Part shown: piece after piece, positions 46,807-56,302 of the stretch
How the letters are laid out: each line of letters opens with the position of its first letter
Position numbering within the stretch: the stretch's first letter is position 1
Assembly (NCBI RefSeq): GCF_016714285.1
Contig: NZ_JADJNN010000002.1
Location: 581,001-645,000, forward strand
Reading direction: 5' to 3'
DNA length: 64,000 nt
Source: Nannocystis sp.
Lineage (GTDB): Bacteria; Myxococcota_A; Polyangia; Nannocystales; Nannocystaceae
Program-made: the position numbers and the translations under genes
Notes under the pieces: model-generated
Told to the model about the DNA's origin: nothing
The model's database searches: none
The model's input: the letters and a program-made list of their open reading frames with translations, nothing else

Positions 46807-48348
46807 GTGAACGCGGCGATGCTGCGCCCGGTGCTCGAGTCACGCACGGAGGCCGAGGCCCGCTTCGAGGCGAAGCGGCGGCGTTTGGGGCAGATCGTCG
46901 CGCCGCTGGTCTTCGTGGCGATGTCCGCCTTGCCGCTGCCGGGGCTCACGCCGCAGGCCCACGCGCTCGCGGCGATCACGAGCTTGACGGTGATCCTGTG
47001 GATCACCGAGGCGATCCCGCTGGCGGCCGCGGCCCTGCTGGCGCCGGCGCTGGCGGTGTTGCTCGGCGTCACCGATGCGACCGACGCCCTCGCGCCGCTG
47101 GCGAGCCCGCTGATCTTCCTGTTCATGGGCGGCTTCATGCTCGCGCTCGGGCTCGCCGAGCAGGGCCTCGACCGCCGCGCCGCGCTGTGGCTGCTGGGAC
47201 GGCGCTGGGTCGCCGGCTCGCCTGCCCGCGCCAGCGCTGCGATCGCCGTCGCGACCTACCTGATGTCGATGTGGATCTCCAACACCGCGACCACCGCGAT
47301 GATGATCCCCGTCGCCCTGGGCCTGTGCCGGACGATCCGCGCCGCCGCGCCGGTGGAGGACCAGCCCCGCTTCGACCGCCACGCCGAGGGCATGCTGCTC
47401 GGCCTCACCTACGCCGCCTCGCTCGGCGGCATCGCCACGCCCGTCGGCACCGCGCCCAACGTGATCGCTCTCGGCATGCTCGAGAGCCAGCTGCACCTGC
47501 GCATCGACTTCTTCCAGTGGATGAGCTTCGCCCTGCCGACCAGCGCGATCACCCTCGGCGTCGTCCTGCTCTACGCCGCCTGGCGCTTCCCCTCGCCGAT
47601 CGCTCGGCTGGGCGCGCTGGCCGACAACGTCGAGGCCGAGCTGGCCCGGCTCGGGCCGATGTCCGCCGGGGAGCGAAGGGCCGCCGCGGTGTTCATGCTC
47701 GCGGTGTTCGGCTGGCTGACGCCGGCCGTGCTCAAGCTGTCTCTTGGGCCAGGTCACGCCTGGACCGCGTGGGCCAACGGCGGCCTCGACGAGGGCGTGG
47801 TGGCGCTGCTGTGCGGCGTGCTGCTGTGCCTGCTGCCGAGCGGCAAGGGCGACGGCAAGCCGGTGCTGGCGTGGGAGCGGGCGATGCAGCTCGACTGGAG
47901 CACGCTGCTGCTGCTCGGCGGCGGGCTCTCGCTCGGCAAGCTGATGTTCGAGACGGGGCTGGCGAAGGCGATGGCCGGCGGCGCGCTGGCGGCGGTGGGA
48001 CCGCTGGCCCAGTCGCCGCTGGGGCTGCTGTTCTTCAGCACGGCGCTGGTGCTGGTGTTGACCGAGATCACCAGCAACGTGGCGACCACGAGCATGATGG
48101 TGCCGGTGCTCATCGCCATCGCCCAGGCCGGCGGTCACGACCCGCTGCCGCTGGTGCTGTGCGTGACCATGGCCGCGAGCTTCGCGTTCATGCTGCCGGT
48201 CTCGACGCCGCCGAACGCGATCGCCTACGGCACCGGCAAGATCCGCATCGGATCGATGATGCGCTTCGGCGTGCTGCTCGACCTCGCCGGGCTGTTCATC
48301 ATCTTCGCCTGCGGGGCGCTGTTGCTGCCGCACCTGCGCTTCGGCTGA
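46807..48348 (+). CDS. DASS / SLC13-family anion symporter
   Basis: Sodium-coupled transporter, probably for dicarboxylates or sulfate. 513 residues from GTG 46807 (ATG 46819 is possible). Both Ser-Asn-Thr-type motifs are present: SMWISNTATTAMMIPVAL (helix 5) and LVLTEITSNVATTSMMVPVL (helix 10), with GTAPNVIAL and STPPNAIAYGTGKI as the paired second halves. About 11-12 helices. The pair of half-sites matches the two-fold VcINDY architecture. It follows the MFS gene by 8 bp, probably in one operon. Confidence 0.92.
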   Translation: MNAAMLRPVLESRTEAEARFEAKRRRLGQIVAPLVFVAMSALPLPGLTPQAHALAAITSLTVILWITEAIPLAAAALLAPALAVLLGVTDATDALAPLASPLIFLFMGGFMLALGLAEQGLDRRAALWLLGRRWVAGSPARASAAIAVATYLMSMWISNTATTAMMIPVALGLCRTIRAAAPVEDQPRFDRHAEGMLLGLTYAASLGGIATPVGTAPNVIALGMLESQLHLRIDFFQWMSFALPTSAITLGVVLLYAAWRFPSPIARLGALADNVEAELARLGPMSAGERRAAAVFMLAVFGWLTPAVLKLSLGPGHAWTAWANGGLDEGVVALLCGVLLCLLPSGKGDGKPVLAWERAMQLDWSTLLLLGGGLSLGKLMFETGLAKAMAGGALAAVGPLAQSPLGLLFFSTALVLVLTEITSNVATTSMMVPVLIAIAQAGGHDPLPLVLCVTMAASFAFMLPVSTPPNAIAYGTGKIRIGSMMRFGVLLDLAGLFIIFACGALLLPHLRFG

Positions 48349-48363
48349 GGTGGTGACCGAAGC

Positions 48364-50952
48364 TCACGCGCCGAGCGAGCGCAGGCGGATCAACGGCCCC
48401 TCGGGGAAGGGGTCGTCACGCAGGTCGATGACGCCCTCGAGGCCCCACAGGTTGTCGTCCTCGGGGTCGAGCAAGGTCTGGCGCACGCGCCACTGACGGT
48501 CGCCCTCGGGCTCGACGAGCGTGAACTTGGGGAAGCGGGCGCCGTGGTCGTAGCGCAGCTCGGGGTACTCGGCGTAGTACTCGGCCATGGTCCGCTCGAA
48601 GCGCTGGGCCGGCCAGGGGTCGTCCGGGCTCTGCTGGACCATGCCCTCGGCCGCGTCCCACTCGCGCAGCGCGAGCGCCCGGACCAGCGCGTGCAGCTCG
48701 GCGCGCACGCGGGCGGCGAAGGCCTTGCTGTCCTCGCCGAGGTGACGCGGGCCGACCGGCTCGGCGCCTGGTGTGGCGACGGGCGGGTGGAGCATGCGCT
48801 CCCACTCTTGCAGCAGGCTGCTGTCGACGTGGGCGAACATGGCGCGGAGGAAGCCGACGATGTCGTGGATCTCGTCGGTCTTGGCGGCCTCGGGGATCGT
48901 CTGGGACAGCACCTTGTAGGCCTGCATCAGGTAGCGCAGGAGCACGCCCTCGCTGCGCTGGAGGCCGAGCTCCTTGACGTAGTCGTTGAAGGCGACGAAG
49001 CGCTCGACCATGTCGCGGACGATCGACTTGGGGCGGATGCTCTCGCGGGCGACCCAGGGGTGGTGGAGCACGAACTCGTTGAAGGTGTCGTAGATGAACT
49101 CGGCGCAGGGCTTGGGGTAGGAGATCTTCTCCAGCTCGGCCATGCGCTCCTCGTACTCGACGCCGCTGGCCTTGAGCTCGGCGATCTTCTCGCCCTTCAG
49201 CTTGTTCTCCTGCGCCTGAAGGATCACGGCCGGGTTCTCGAGCATCGCCTCGATCAGCGAGAGGGTGTTGAGCGCGTAGCCCTCGGAGACCAGCTCGAGC
49301 CGCTTGCTGGCGTCGAGCAGCCACAGCGAGAGGGTGTGGTTCAGCGAGAAGTCGCGCTGCAGGTCGGCGTCGATGCGGACGGCGCGGCCGCGGCTGTCGG
49401 GGCGGCGCTGGTCGAGGCGGACCAGGTGGATGATGCCGGCGCTGCGCAGCGCCCGGAACAGCACGGCGGACTCGCGGCGGTTGCGGGACTTGGCCCGCGC
49501 CTCGTCGTGGGCGGTGGCGACGATCTCGACCAGGCGCCGGTAGCCGCCGCCCCAGGCGCTCTCGTTGAGCGGCGACTGCAGGAGGTTAAGGATCATGCCG
49601 TGGGTGACCTGGAAGCGCGAGCGCAGCGGCTCGGGCTCGCTGGTGATGAGCTTCTCGAAGGTGCTCCTGTCCCACGGGACATAGCCGCGATCGGGCGGGT
49701 TGCGGCGGACGAACTTCTTCTTCTTGCCGTCGGCGCCGGTGGCCTTCGACTCGAGGCGCTTGTTCTCGATGACGTGGGCGGGCGCCTGGCAGACGACGTA
49801 GCCCTGGGTGTCGAAGCCCTTGCGGCCGGCTCGCCCGGCGATCTGCTTGAAGTCGCGGACGCTGAGGATCGCCGTGTTCTCGCCGTCGAACTTGCACAGC
49901 TTGGTGAACAGGACGGTGCGGATCGGGATGTTGACGCCGACGCCGAGGGTGTCGGTGCCGCAGATGACCCGCAGCTTGCCCTGCTGGGCCAGCTGTTCGA
50001 CCAGCAGGCGGTACTTGGGCAGCAGGCCGGCGTGGTGCAGGCCGATGCCGTTGCGGATGAAGCCGGAGATCTCCTTGCCGAAGGGGGTGTCGAAGCGAAA
50101 GCCGTGCAGGGCCTCGGCGATCGCCTGCTTCTCCTCGCGAGTGACGAGCTGCAGGCTCATCAGGTTCTGCGCCTCCTCGGCGCACTCGCGCTGGGTGAAG
50201 TTGACGATGTAGATCGGTGAGCGCCCGCGGTCGAGCAGGTAGGCCAGGGTCTCGTGCAGCGGGGTCTCGCGGTACTCGAAGTCGAGCGGCACGGGCCGCA
50301 CCGCCGAGCGCACCACCGCGACCTCGCGCCCGGTCATCTGCTTGAGCGAGTCGGCGAGCTTGCTGGTGTCGCCGAGGGTGGCCGACATCAGCATGAAGCT
50401 GGCGTAGGGGAGGGTGAGCAGCGGGAGCTGCCAGGCGATGCCGCGGTCGCGGTCGGAGTAGTAGTGGAACTCGTCCATGATCACGTCGTCGACGCGGGCG
50501 GCCCGGCCGTCGCGCAGCGCCATGTTGGCGAGGATCTCCGCGGTGCAGCAGATGATCGGGGCGTCGGCGTTGACGCTGGCGTCGCCGGTGAGCATGCCGA
50601 CGTTCTCGGGCCCGAAGTCGCGGCACAGGGCGAAGAACTTCTCGCTGACGAGCGCCTTGATCGGGCAGGTGTAGAACGAGCGCCGGCCGCGGGCCATCGA
50701 CGACAGGTGCATGGCCACCGCGACCAGCGACTTGCCCGAGCCGGTCGGCGTGTTGAGGATGACGTGGCGCCCGGCGAAGACCTCGAGGATCGCCTCCTCC
50801 TGCGCGGGGTACAGCTCGAGGTTGTTCTCGGTGACCCAGTCGAGGAAGACCTCGAGCAGGCGGTCGCTGCCGATCGAGGCTGACCTTTGGGTCAGGAGGT
50901 CGCCGGCGAGCTCGCGCAGCGGCCGATGGGCGGGGCGTTCGTCGGCGGGCAC
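48364..50952 (-). CDS. Ski2-like DEAD/DEAH-box RNA helicase with C-terminal DUF3516-like domain
   Basis: 862 residues. Helicase core: Walker A TPTGSGKS (68-75), DEFHYY (Walker B), SATLG, YIVNFTQRECAEEAQNL, TDTLGVGVNIPIRTV and QIAGRAGRKGFDTQG, giving complete motifs I-VI. After the second RecA domain is a long C-terminal part with the TATQSPLNE-like, IRPKSIVRDMVERFVAFNDYVKELGLQRSEGVLLRYLMQAYKVL segment typical of DUF3516 proteins. Ski2/Mtr4-like RNA remodelling is inferred. One palindromic copy lies in its coding sequence at 49666-49682 (read VPWDRS). It starts convergent with DASS (15 bp gap). Confidence 0.9.
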   Translation of the reverse strand: MPADERPAHRPLRELAGDLLTQRSASIGSDRLLEVFLDWVTENNLELYPAQEEAILEVFAGRHVILNTPTGSGKSLVAVAMHLSSMARGRRSFYTCPIKALVSEKFFALCRDFGPENVGMLTGDASVNADAPIICCTAEILANMALRDGRAARVDDVIMDEFHYYSDRDRGIAWQLPLLTLPYASFMLMSATLGDTSKLADSLKQMTGREVAVVRSAVRPVPLDFEYRETPLHETLAYLLDRGRSPIYIVNFTQRECAEEAQNLMSLQLVTREEKQAIAEALHGFRFDTPFGKEISGFIRNGIGLHHAGLLPKYRLLVEQLAQQGKLRVICGTDTLGVGVNIPIRTVLFTKLCKFDGENTAILSVRDFKQIAGRAGRKGFDTQGYVVCQAPAHVIENKRLESKATGADGKKKKFVRRNPPDRGYVPWDRSTFEKLITSEPEPLRSRFQVTHGMILNLLQSPLNESAWGGGYRRLVEIVATAHDEARAKSRNRRESAVLFRALRSAGIIHLVRLDQRRPDSRGRAVRIDADLQRDFSLNHTLSLWLLDASKRLELVSEGYALNTLSLIEAMLENPAVILQAQENKLKGEKIAELKASGVEYEERMAELEKISYPKPCAEFIYDTFNEFVLHHPWVARESIRPKSIVRDMVERFVAFNDYVKELGLQRSEGVLLRYLMQAYKVLSQTIPEAAKTDEIHDIVGFLRAMFAHVDSSLLQEWERMLHPPVATPGAEPVGPRHLGEDSKAFAARVRAELHALVRALALREWDAAEGMVQQSPDDPWPAQRFERTMAEYYAEYPELRYDHGARFPKFTLVEPEGDRQWRVRQTLLDPEDDNLWGLEGVIDLRDDPFPEGPLIRLRSLGA

Positions 50953-50990
50953 GGGCGGCAGGGTATCAGGCTATCCGGGCCTACTTGGGC

Positions 50991-52757
50991 CTACTTGGGG
51001 AGGATCTCGCCGGCCACGGGGTAGACGGGACGGATGTCGACGGGGATGCCGGCGAGGCCGTCGAGGGCGCGCTGGATGGCCGGGGAGACCTGGCCGTACT
51101 TGGTCAGGAGGGCCTCGGCGGCCGGCTTGTCGCCGTTGTGCTGGATCGTGCATATGTCGCGGACGAGCACGGCGATGGCGCCCTCGATCTTGCCGAGGTC
51201 GACCTTGAACTTGCCGGTGGTGGGGTCGACGGTGGCGGCGCCGGCCTCGACGAGGCGGTTGATCTGGAGGGCGGCGCCCTTGCCGTGGGCCTCGGCGACG
51301 CCGAAGCGGACGCTGCGGAACAGGCCGGCGAAGTAGGAGACCAGCAGCTTGTCACGCAGGGTCGGCGGGAACTCGCCGCGTTCGATCATGTAGAGGACGT
51401 TGTAGGCGCCCATGACGTCGGCCTTGGCCTCCTCGAGCGCCGAGTAGCTGCCCTCGAGGGCGAGGCGGACGTCGACCTGCTTGCCGGCGACGCCTGCGCC
51501 GACTCGAGCGGTGGTGAAGGCGGGGCCGAGGCTGTGCGAGAGCTCGTGGAACAGGACCTCCTGGAAGAAGGCCTGGTCGTCGAGGTGGACCACCTGGCTG
51601 CTGTCGAGCACGCGCTCGCCGATCGGGCGCATGATGACGTTGAACTTGGTGGCGATGAGGTTGCGGAGGAGCACCTTCTTGGCGCCCTTCTCGGCGCGGA
51701 CCTTCTCGTCGTTGGGGAGGTTGAAGGCGATCGTCTGGACCGACTTGCGGGCGTCGCCGGCGGTGAACACGAGGTCGACCACGCGGATCGGCGACTCGCT
51801 GCCGCGCTTGGTCTTCATGGCCTCTTCGATCGGCAGGTGCTGCTCCATGTCCGGGAGGTAGTTCTTGAAGCGGGCGAGGTCGGCGGAGGCCTTGGGGTCG
51901 CTGACGGTGACGAAGGCCTCGAAGGTGGCCTTGAGGCCGAGCAGCTCGTCCTCGTAGGTCTCGTAGGGGCCGATGGTGATCTCGACGGGGCTGTCGAGGT
52001 CCATCCAGTCCTTGTCGCTCTGGTAGTAGTCGTCGCTGGCGAAGGCGTCGGCGCGCGAGCGGAGGAAGCGCTTGAGCGACGCGTTCTGGGTCAGCTCGGC
52101 GGCCTCGCGCAGGAGCGCGGCGGCGGGGTCGAGCCAGCGCTTGAAGGCCTGGCTGTAGGGCTGCGCGACCAGGCCGATCGAGCCGCGCTGGATGATCGTG
52201 GTGAGGCTCTCGAAGGCGGCGCGATCGGCCGGGTGTTCGGCGACCCACTGCTTGAACTCGGCGGCGCTCATGTCCTCGGGGTAGAAGCCGGCGCCGGGCG
52301 GGTGGGGCTTCTCGATGGCGAAGGGCCTGTTGTGATCCTGGCGGTCCCAGGGGCCGCGCATGATCTCGAAGTACGCGAGCGAGGCGCGGCCGAGTGCGGT
52401 GCCGTCCTCGCGGAGCTTGGTGTGGAGCGTGGGCGTGCCGGCCCAGGACTGGCGGTCGAGGATCGGGTCCATCAGGCGGGCGGCGGCGATCAGCTTGTCG
52501 AGGGCCGCGCGCTCCGACTCGGGGAGGCCGCTGAGGTCCGCGCTGAGCTCAGCGGGGGCGAACTGCTGCGTCTTGACGACGATCGCGGCCGCGGTTTTCT
52601 GGTCGTACATGTTGGCCTCCTGGATCCCGATCGCCTTGTCCGTGGCGGCCTCGAGCTTCACGGGCTCGCTCGCGACCAGGCCCGGATCGTTGAGGTTGCA
52701 GGCGAGCGAGAGGGCGAAGGCCGGAGGTGCGAGGAGGCGGTTCACGGCGCGCTGCAT
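50991..52757 (-). CDS. M49-like (dipeptidyl-peptidase III family) zinc metallopeptidase, lipoprotein
   Basis: 588 residues from ATG 52757. Lipobox SLAC gives Cys20, with NLNDPG following. The zinc site is H404-E405-L-S-H408 (FHELSHSLGP) and EEAKAD (E442-E443) downstream, matching the group of DPP III-like and Nudix-associated peptidases with HEXXH plus EEAKAD rather than the HELLGH of classical DPP III. Long N-terminal helical region (about 40-390, with FYPEDMSAAEFKQW). Catalytic residues present; substrate not inferable. An upstream in-frame ATG (52829) would remove the lipobox from the N terminus. The palindrome at 52800-52817 lies just upstream. Confidence 0.85.
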   Translation of the reverse strand: MQRAVNRLLAPPAFALSLACNLNDPGLVASEPVKLEAATDKAIGIQEANMYDQKTAAAIVVKTQQFAPAELSADLSGLPESERAALDKLIAAARLMDPILDRQSWAGTPTLHTKLREDGTALGRASLAYFEIMRGPWDRQDHNRPFAIEKPHPPGAGFYPEDMSAAEFKQWVAEHPADRAAFESLTTIIQRGSIGLVAQPYSQAFKRWLDPAAALLREAAELTQNASLKRFLRSRADAFASDDYYQSDKDWMDLDSPVEITIGPYETYEDELLGLKATFEAFVTVSDPKASADLARFKNYLPDMEQHLPIEEAMKTKRGSESPIRVVDLVFTAGDARKSVQTIAFNLPNDEKVRAEKGAKKVLLRNLIATKFNVIMRPIGERVLDSSQVVHLDDQAFFQEVLFHELSHSLGPAFTTARVGAGVAGKQVDVRLALEGSYSALEEAKADVMGAYNVLYMIERGEFPPTLRDKLLVSYFAGLFRSVRFGVAEAHGKGAALQINRLVEAGAATVDPTTGKFKVDLGKIEGAIAVLVRDICTIQHNGDKPAAEALLTKYGQVSPAIQRALDGLAGIPVDIRPVYPVAGEILPK

Positions 52758-52799
52758 GGCGGCGCGAGCATACTCGAGATCTCGGCGAGGGCGCCAGGG

Positions 52800-52817
52800 C
52801 CTGTCCCCGGGGACAGG
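52800..52817. repeat. perfect 18-bp copy of the interspersed palindrome
   Basis: CCTGTCCCCGGGGACAGG is its own reverse complement; the best copy in the window. It lies between the M49-like gene and the esterase gene. Confidence 0.9.
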
Positions 52818-52867
52818 TGGCGCCAGCACGACGCCACGCCACGACGGGAGCGCCGGGAGGACGGCGG

Positions 52868-53911
52868 TCAGCGGGCGCGGGTGAGGGCGTCGTAGAGGTA
52901 CGGGAGGGACAGGTCGAGGCGGTAGTCGGTGTTGTTGTGGTCGTCGGGGAACTCTTCGTAGCGGTGGTCGATCTGGGCGGCCTGGAGGCGGCGGACCAGG
53001 GCGCGGGCGCCGTAGTGCAGCATGTACTGGTCGCGCGAGCCGACGTCGATGTAGAGGCCGCGGAGGGCACGAAGGTTCTCCTGGCAGCTGGGATCCTCGA
53101 TCATGCGCAGGGGGTCGTGGGCGAGCCAGCGGGCCCAGGCGGCGGGGTCGAGCTCGCAGGTGTGGAGGTCGACGGGGAGGCGCACGCCGCGGGGCTCGCC
53201 GGGCTGCGGGTCGTAGCTGGCGGCCATGGCGACGATCGTGAGGGCGGTGAAGTCGGGGCCGCTGTGCTTGTTGGTGGCGGCGATGCGATCGAGGAAGTCG
53301 GACACGCTGTTGTTGCTGCGCGCGAGCACGTCGAGGGCGCGCGGGAGGTCGGGGCGGTAGACCAGGTCGAAGGCCATGTCGCCGGAGTGGCAGGCGACGG
53401 CGCCCCAGACGTCCGGACGGCGCATGCCGTGGACCAGCGCCCCGTAGCCGCCGCTCGACTTGCCGTGGAGCGCCCGGCCCTCTCGGCCGGGGATGACGCG
53501 GAACTCGGCCTCGATGCGCGGCACGAGCTCGTCGATGAGGAAGGTCGCCCAGCGGCCGGTGACGGGCGAGTCGATGTACTGGTTGCCGCCCAGCGAGGTG
53601 AAGCAGTCGGGGAAGACGGCGATGACGGGGCCCATCGCGTCGCTGGCGACGAGGCGGTCGATGCGTTGCGGGGTGCTCTCGCCGAAGCCGGTCCAGGCGA
53701 CGCGGCGCAGGCCGGAGCTGGAGAAGCTGGCGAGGTCGATGAAGACGGGGTAGCGGGTGCGGGCGGAGCTCTCGCTGTGGTAGTCGGGCGGGAGGTAGAC
53801 GAGGACCTGGCGCTCGCAGGGGTCGCGCAGGAGGTTGTCACGCAGGGCGGCGGAGTTGATGGTGAGGCTGACGAGCTCGCCGCGCGGCCGGGTGAACGTG
53901 TGGACAGGCAT
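52868..53911 (-). CDS. alpha/beta-hydrolase fold esterase (esterase D / Fes-like)
   Basis: 347 residues from ATG 53911 (53947 possible). An N-terminal beta domain (about 1-45, TFTRPRGELVSLTINSAAL) precedes a hydrolase: YLPPDYHSESSARTRYPVFIDL, nucleophile Ser152 in GKSSGG, His likely in the DDHNNTDYRLDL tail, and Asp in GSRDQY. The pattern fits putative esterase family enzymes with large oxyanion hole GGN region. No signal peptide, so cytoplasmic. Start is 57 bp from the divergent hpt gene at 53968. Confidence 0.85.
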   Translation of the reverse strand: MPVHTFTRPRGELVSLTINSAALRDNLLRDPCERQVLVYLPPDYHSESSARTRYPVFIDLASFSSSGLRRVAWTGFGESTPQRIDRLVASDAMGPVIAVFPDCFTSLGGNQYIDSPVTGRWATFLIDELVPRIEAEFRVIPGREGRALHGKSSGGYGALVHGMRRPDVWGAVACHSGDMAFDLVYRPDLPRALDVLARSNNSVSDFLDRIAATNKHSGPDFTALTIVAMAASYDPQPGEPRGVRLPVDLHTCELDPAAWARWLAHDPLRMIEDPSCQENLRALRGLYIDVGSRDQYMLHYGARALVRRLQAAQIDHRYEEFPDDHNNTDYRLDLSLPYLYDALTRAR

Positions 53912-53967
53912 CGCGGCGAGCCTAGCCTCACGCGCGAGCGGGCTCAAGGTGCGGGTGGTTTGGGCTT

Positions 53968-54561
53968 ATGCTGCGCGCGATGAACGAGGCGAATTCCGAC
54001 GTGTGGACCGGAGGTCTGACGAACGACCTCTCGCAGGTGCTGCTGAGCGAGGCGCAGATCGCCGCGCGCGTCGGCCAGCTGGGGCGTCAGCTCGCGGCCG
54101 ACTACGTGGAGAAGGACCCGCTGCTGGTGGGGATCTTGAGCGGGAGCTTCCCGTTCATCGCCGACCTGGTGCGGGCGATGAACCTGGCGCTCGAGGTCGA
54201 CTTCATGGCGGTGTCGTCGTACGGCGACCGCACCTCGAGCTCGGGGGTGGTACGGATCCTCAAGGACCTGAACACCTCGATCGCGGGGCGGCACGTGATC
54301 GTCGTCGAGGACATCGTCGACACCGGGCTGACGCTGCACTACCTCTACGAGAACCTGCGGACGCGCCAGCCGGCGTCGCTGAAGGTGTGCGCGCTGCTCG
54401 ACAAGCGGGAGGCCCGCAAGCGGGAGGTCGAGGTCGACTACGTCGGCTTCCACTGCCCCAACGAGTTCGTGGTCGGCTACGGGCTCGACTACCGCGGGCG
54501 CTACCGCAACCTGCCGTTTATCGGCGTGCTGCGGCCCGAGGTGTACAGAAAGGCGGAGTGA
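53968..54561 (+). CDS. hpt: hypoxanthine phosphoribosyltransferase
   Basis: Makes IMP from hypoxanthine and PRPP, purine salvage. 197 residues from ATG 53968 (ATG 53980 is an alternative). The PRPP motif is VIVVEDIVDTGLTLHY (about 110-125), with the loop AVSSYGDRTSSSG and the base-recognition Lys-x-Val segment in RKREVEVDYVGFHCPNEFVVGYGLDY. The gene overlaps add by 4 bp (GTGA), so the pair adenosine deaminase plus HPRT recycles adenosine to IMP. Confidence 0.95.
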   Translation: MLRAMNEANSDVWTGGLTNDLSQVLLSEAQIAARVGQLGRQLAADYVEKDPLLVGILSGSFPFIADLVRAMNLALEVDFMAVSSYGDRTSSSGVVRILKDLNTSIAGRHVIVVEDIVDTGLTLHYLYENLRTRQPASLKVCALLDKREARKREVEVDYVGFHCPNEFVVGYGLDYRGRYRNLPFIGVLRPEVYRKAE

Positions 54562-55625
54562 CCGTGGCCACGCTGTCGCTCGCGCTGATCGAGAAGCTGC
54601 CGAAGACTGACCTGCACGTGCACCTCGACGGGTCGATGCGGATCACGACCCTGATCGAGCTTGCGAAGGCGCAGGGCGTGCCATTACCGGCCGACACGCC
54701 GGAGGAGCTCAAGCAGGCGATGGGGCTCGGGCGCAACACTGGCAGCCTGGTCGAGTACCTCAAGGCCTTCGACCTGACGCTGCAGGTGCTGCAGGACGAG
54801 GAGTCGCTGTACCGCGTGGCCTACGAGTTGGCGGCCGACGCGGCGGCGGAGAACGTGCGCTACATGGAGGTCCGCTACGCGCCGATGCTGCACACGCGGC
54901 GCAAGCTGAAGCTGACCAAGGTGGTGGAGACGGTGCTGCGCGGGCTGCACGACGCGCAGACCGACCACAACATCGAGAGCAGCCTGATCGTGTGCGGGAT
55001 CCGGAACATCTCGCCGGAGTCCTCGCTGCGCATGGCCGAGCTGGTGGTCGCGTACAAGAACCGCGGGGTGGTCGGCTTCGACCTCGCGGGGGCGGAGTAC
55101 GACCACCCGCCGAAGGCCCACAGCGAGGCGTTCGCGCTGGTCCGGCAGAACAACATCAACGTCACGATCCACGCCGGCGAGGCGTACGGGCCGGCGTCGA
55201 TCGCCCAGGCCTTGCACGTGTGCGGGGCCCACCGCATCGGTCACGGCTGCCGTCTGCGCGAGGACGGCGACCTCCTGCGTTATGTGGTCGACCACCGCAT
55301 CCCGCTCGAGTGCTGCCCGTCGTCGAACGTGCAGACCGGCGCGGTGCCCAGCATCGCCGAGCACCCGCTGCGCCTCTACTTCAACCTCGGGGCGCGCATC
55401 ACGATCAACACGGACAACCGGCTGATCACGGACACGACGGTCTCGAAGGAGCTGCACCACATCCACACGGAGCTCGACTTCGACTTCACCGAGCTGCGCC
55501 AGGTGATCCTCAACGGCTTCAAGAGCGCGTTCCTGCCGTATCACGAGAAGCGCCGCTTCATGCGGGCGATCTCGACGGAGCTCGACGAGTTCGCCAAGCA
55601 GCTCGCGGCGACGCCGGCGGCGTGA
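54558..55625 (+). CDS. add: adenosine deaminase
   Basis: Deaminates adenosine to inosine. 355 residues from GTG 54558 (overlaps hpt by 4 bp). Zn ligands HVHLDGSM, His in NVTIHAGEAYGPASI, HRIGHGCRL; catalytic Asp in INTDNRLI (usual NTDDP is NTDNR here, as in the bacterial subfamily). Functionally coupled to hpt. A strong terminator follows. Confidence 0.95.
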   Translation: MTVATLSLALIEKLPKTDLHVHLDGSMRITTLIELAKAQGVPLPADTPEELKQAMGLGRNTGSLVEYLKAFDLTLQVLQDEESLYRVAYELAADAAAENVRYMEVRYAPMLHTRRKLKLTKVVETVLRGLHDAQTDHNIESSLIVCGIRNISPESSLRMAELVVAYKNRGVVGFDLAGAEYDHPPKAHSEAFALVRQNNINVTIHAGEAYGPASIAQALHVCGAHRIGHGCRLREDGDLLRYVVDHRIPLECCPSSNVQTGAVPSIAEHPLRLYFNLGARITINTDNRLITDTTVSKELHHIHTELDFDFTELRQVILNGFKSAFLPYHEKRRFMRAISTELDEFAKQLAATPAA

Positions 55626-55724
55626 ACGGTCAGTGCACGGTCAGCTCGGGACCGCAGGGGCTGCGTGCCAGGTCACACAGAAAACTAGACTCTGGGTGCA
55701 GGTTCGTGCCCGGCCACAAACGCG

Positions 55725-55772
55725 GCCGGCCACGGCGCCTTGGGGGACGCGCCGTGGCCGGCTGACTTTTGG
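55725..55772 (+). terminator. rho-independent terminator of hpt-add
   Basis: A perfect 14-bp stem (55725-55738 with 55749-55762), 10-nt loop, followed by TGACTTTT, 100 bp after add. It is symmetrical enough to also end the minus-strand gene at 55787. Confidence 0.8.
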
Positions 55773-55786
55773 GACAGGTTGTGGTG

Positions 55787-56302
55787 TTAGCGGTTGGTGT
55801 AGTCGGGGTCGTCGCCGTGGGTGTCGCAGCCGTCGTCGACCTCGCTCACCAGCTCGCCGACGGCGTTGTTGGCGACGCCGTCGCTGTTGTGGGTCCGGCG
55901 GATCGGGTTGGTGATGGTGGGGACGGCGCCCGGACGCTTGTGGGCGTGGGTGAAGTGGATCGGGTTGCGGATCTCACCCAGCGAGTCGGCGTCGGCGTGG
56001 GTGAAGTGGATCGGGTTGCGGATCTCACCCAGCGAGTCGGCGTCGACGTGGGTGAAGTGGATCGGGTTGCCGAGCGCATCGACGGCGTCGGGGCGCTGGT
56101 GGCTGGGCTCGTCCGCGGGCAGCGGCGCGCTGAGCTCGTCGATCGCGGCCAGCTGGTCGAGCTCGTCCTCCGACATGGCGTCGATGTCCTCGACCGTGAG
56201 GCCGAGCGCCTCGTACTCCTCGCCGTCGCAGCCTGGCGCGAAGGCGACGGTGGCGATGAGCAGGGAGAGGGAGCGAAGGGTGGTGCGAAGCGAGAGCAGC
56301 AT
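55787..56302 (-). CDS. small lipoprotein with repeated NPIHFTH motif
   Basis: 171 residues from ATG 56302; I did not recognise a family. The signal ends AFAPGC, Cys25. A short acidic amphipathic stretch follows (about 26-60, LTVEDIDAMSEDELDQL), then a 17-residue unit NPIHFTHADADSLGEIR in tandem: NPIHFTH at 79-85, 96-102, 113-119, with a degenerate NPIRRTH at 132-138. The tail is Asp-rich with one Cys (DDGCDTHGDDPD). The DNA repeat is 51 bp and nearly identical, so the copies are recent. His/Thr/Asp content suggests metal binding; an acidic leader followed by repeated cores also recalls RiPP precursors, but no modification enzyme is adjacent and the export signal argues against it. Confidence 0.82.
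   Translation of the reverse strand: MLLSLRTTLRSLSLLIATVAFAPGCDGEEYEALGLTVEDIDAMSEDELDQLAAIDELSAPLPADEPSHQRPDAVDALGNPIHFTHVDADSLGEIRNPIHFTHADADSLGEIRNPIHFTHAHKRPGAVPTITNPIRRTHNSDGVANNAVGELVSEVDDGCDTHGDDPDYTNR
55946..56079. repeat. 51-bp tandem repeat in the NPIHFTH gene
   Basis: Two full units and one partial unit begin at 55946, 55997 and 56048. Each includes GTGGGTGAAGTGGATCGGG and ATCTCACCCAGCGAGTCGGC, read on the minus strand. Units differ by only a base or two. Confidence 0.9.
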
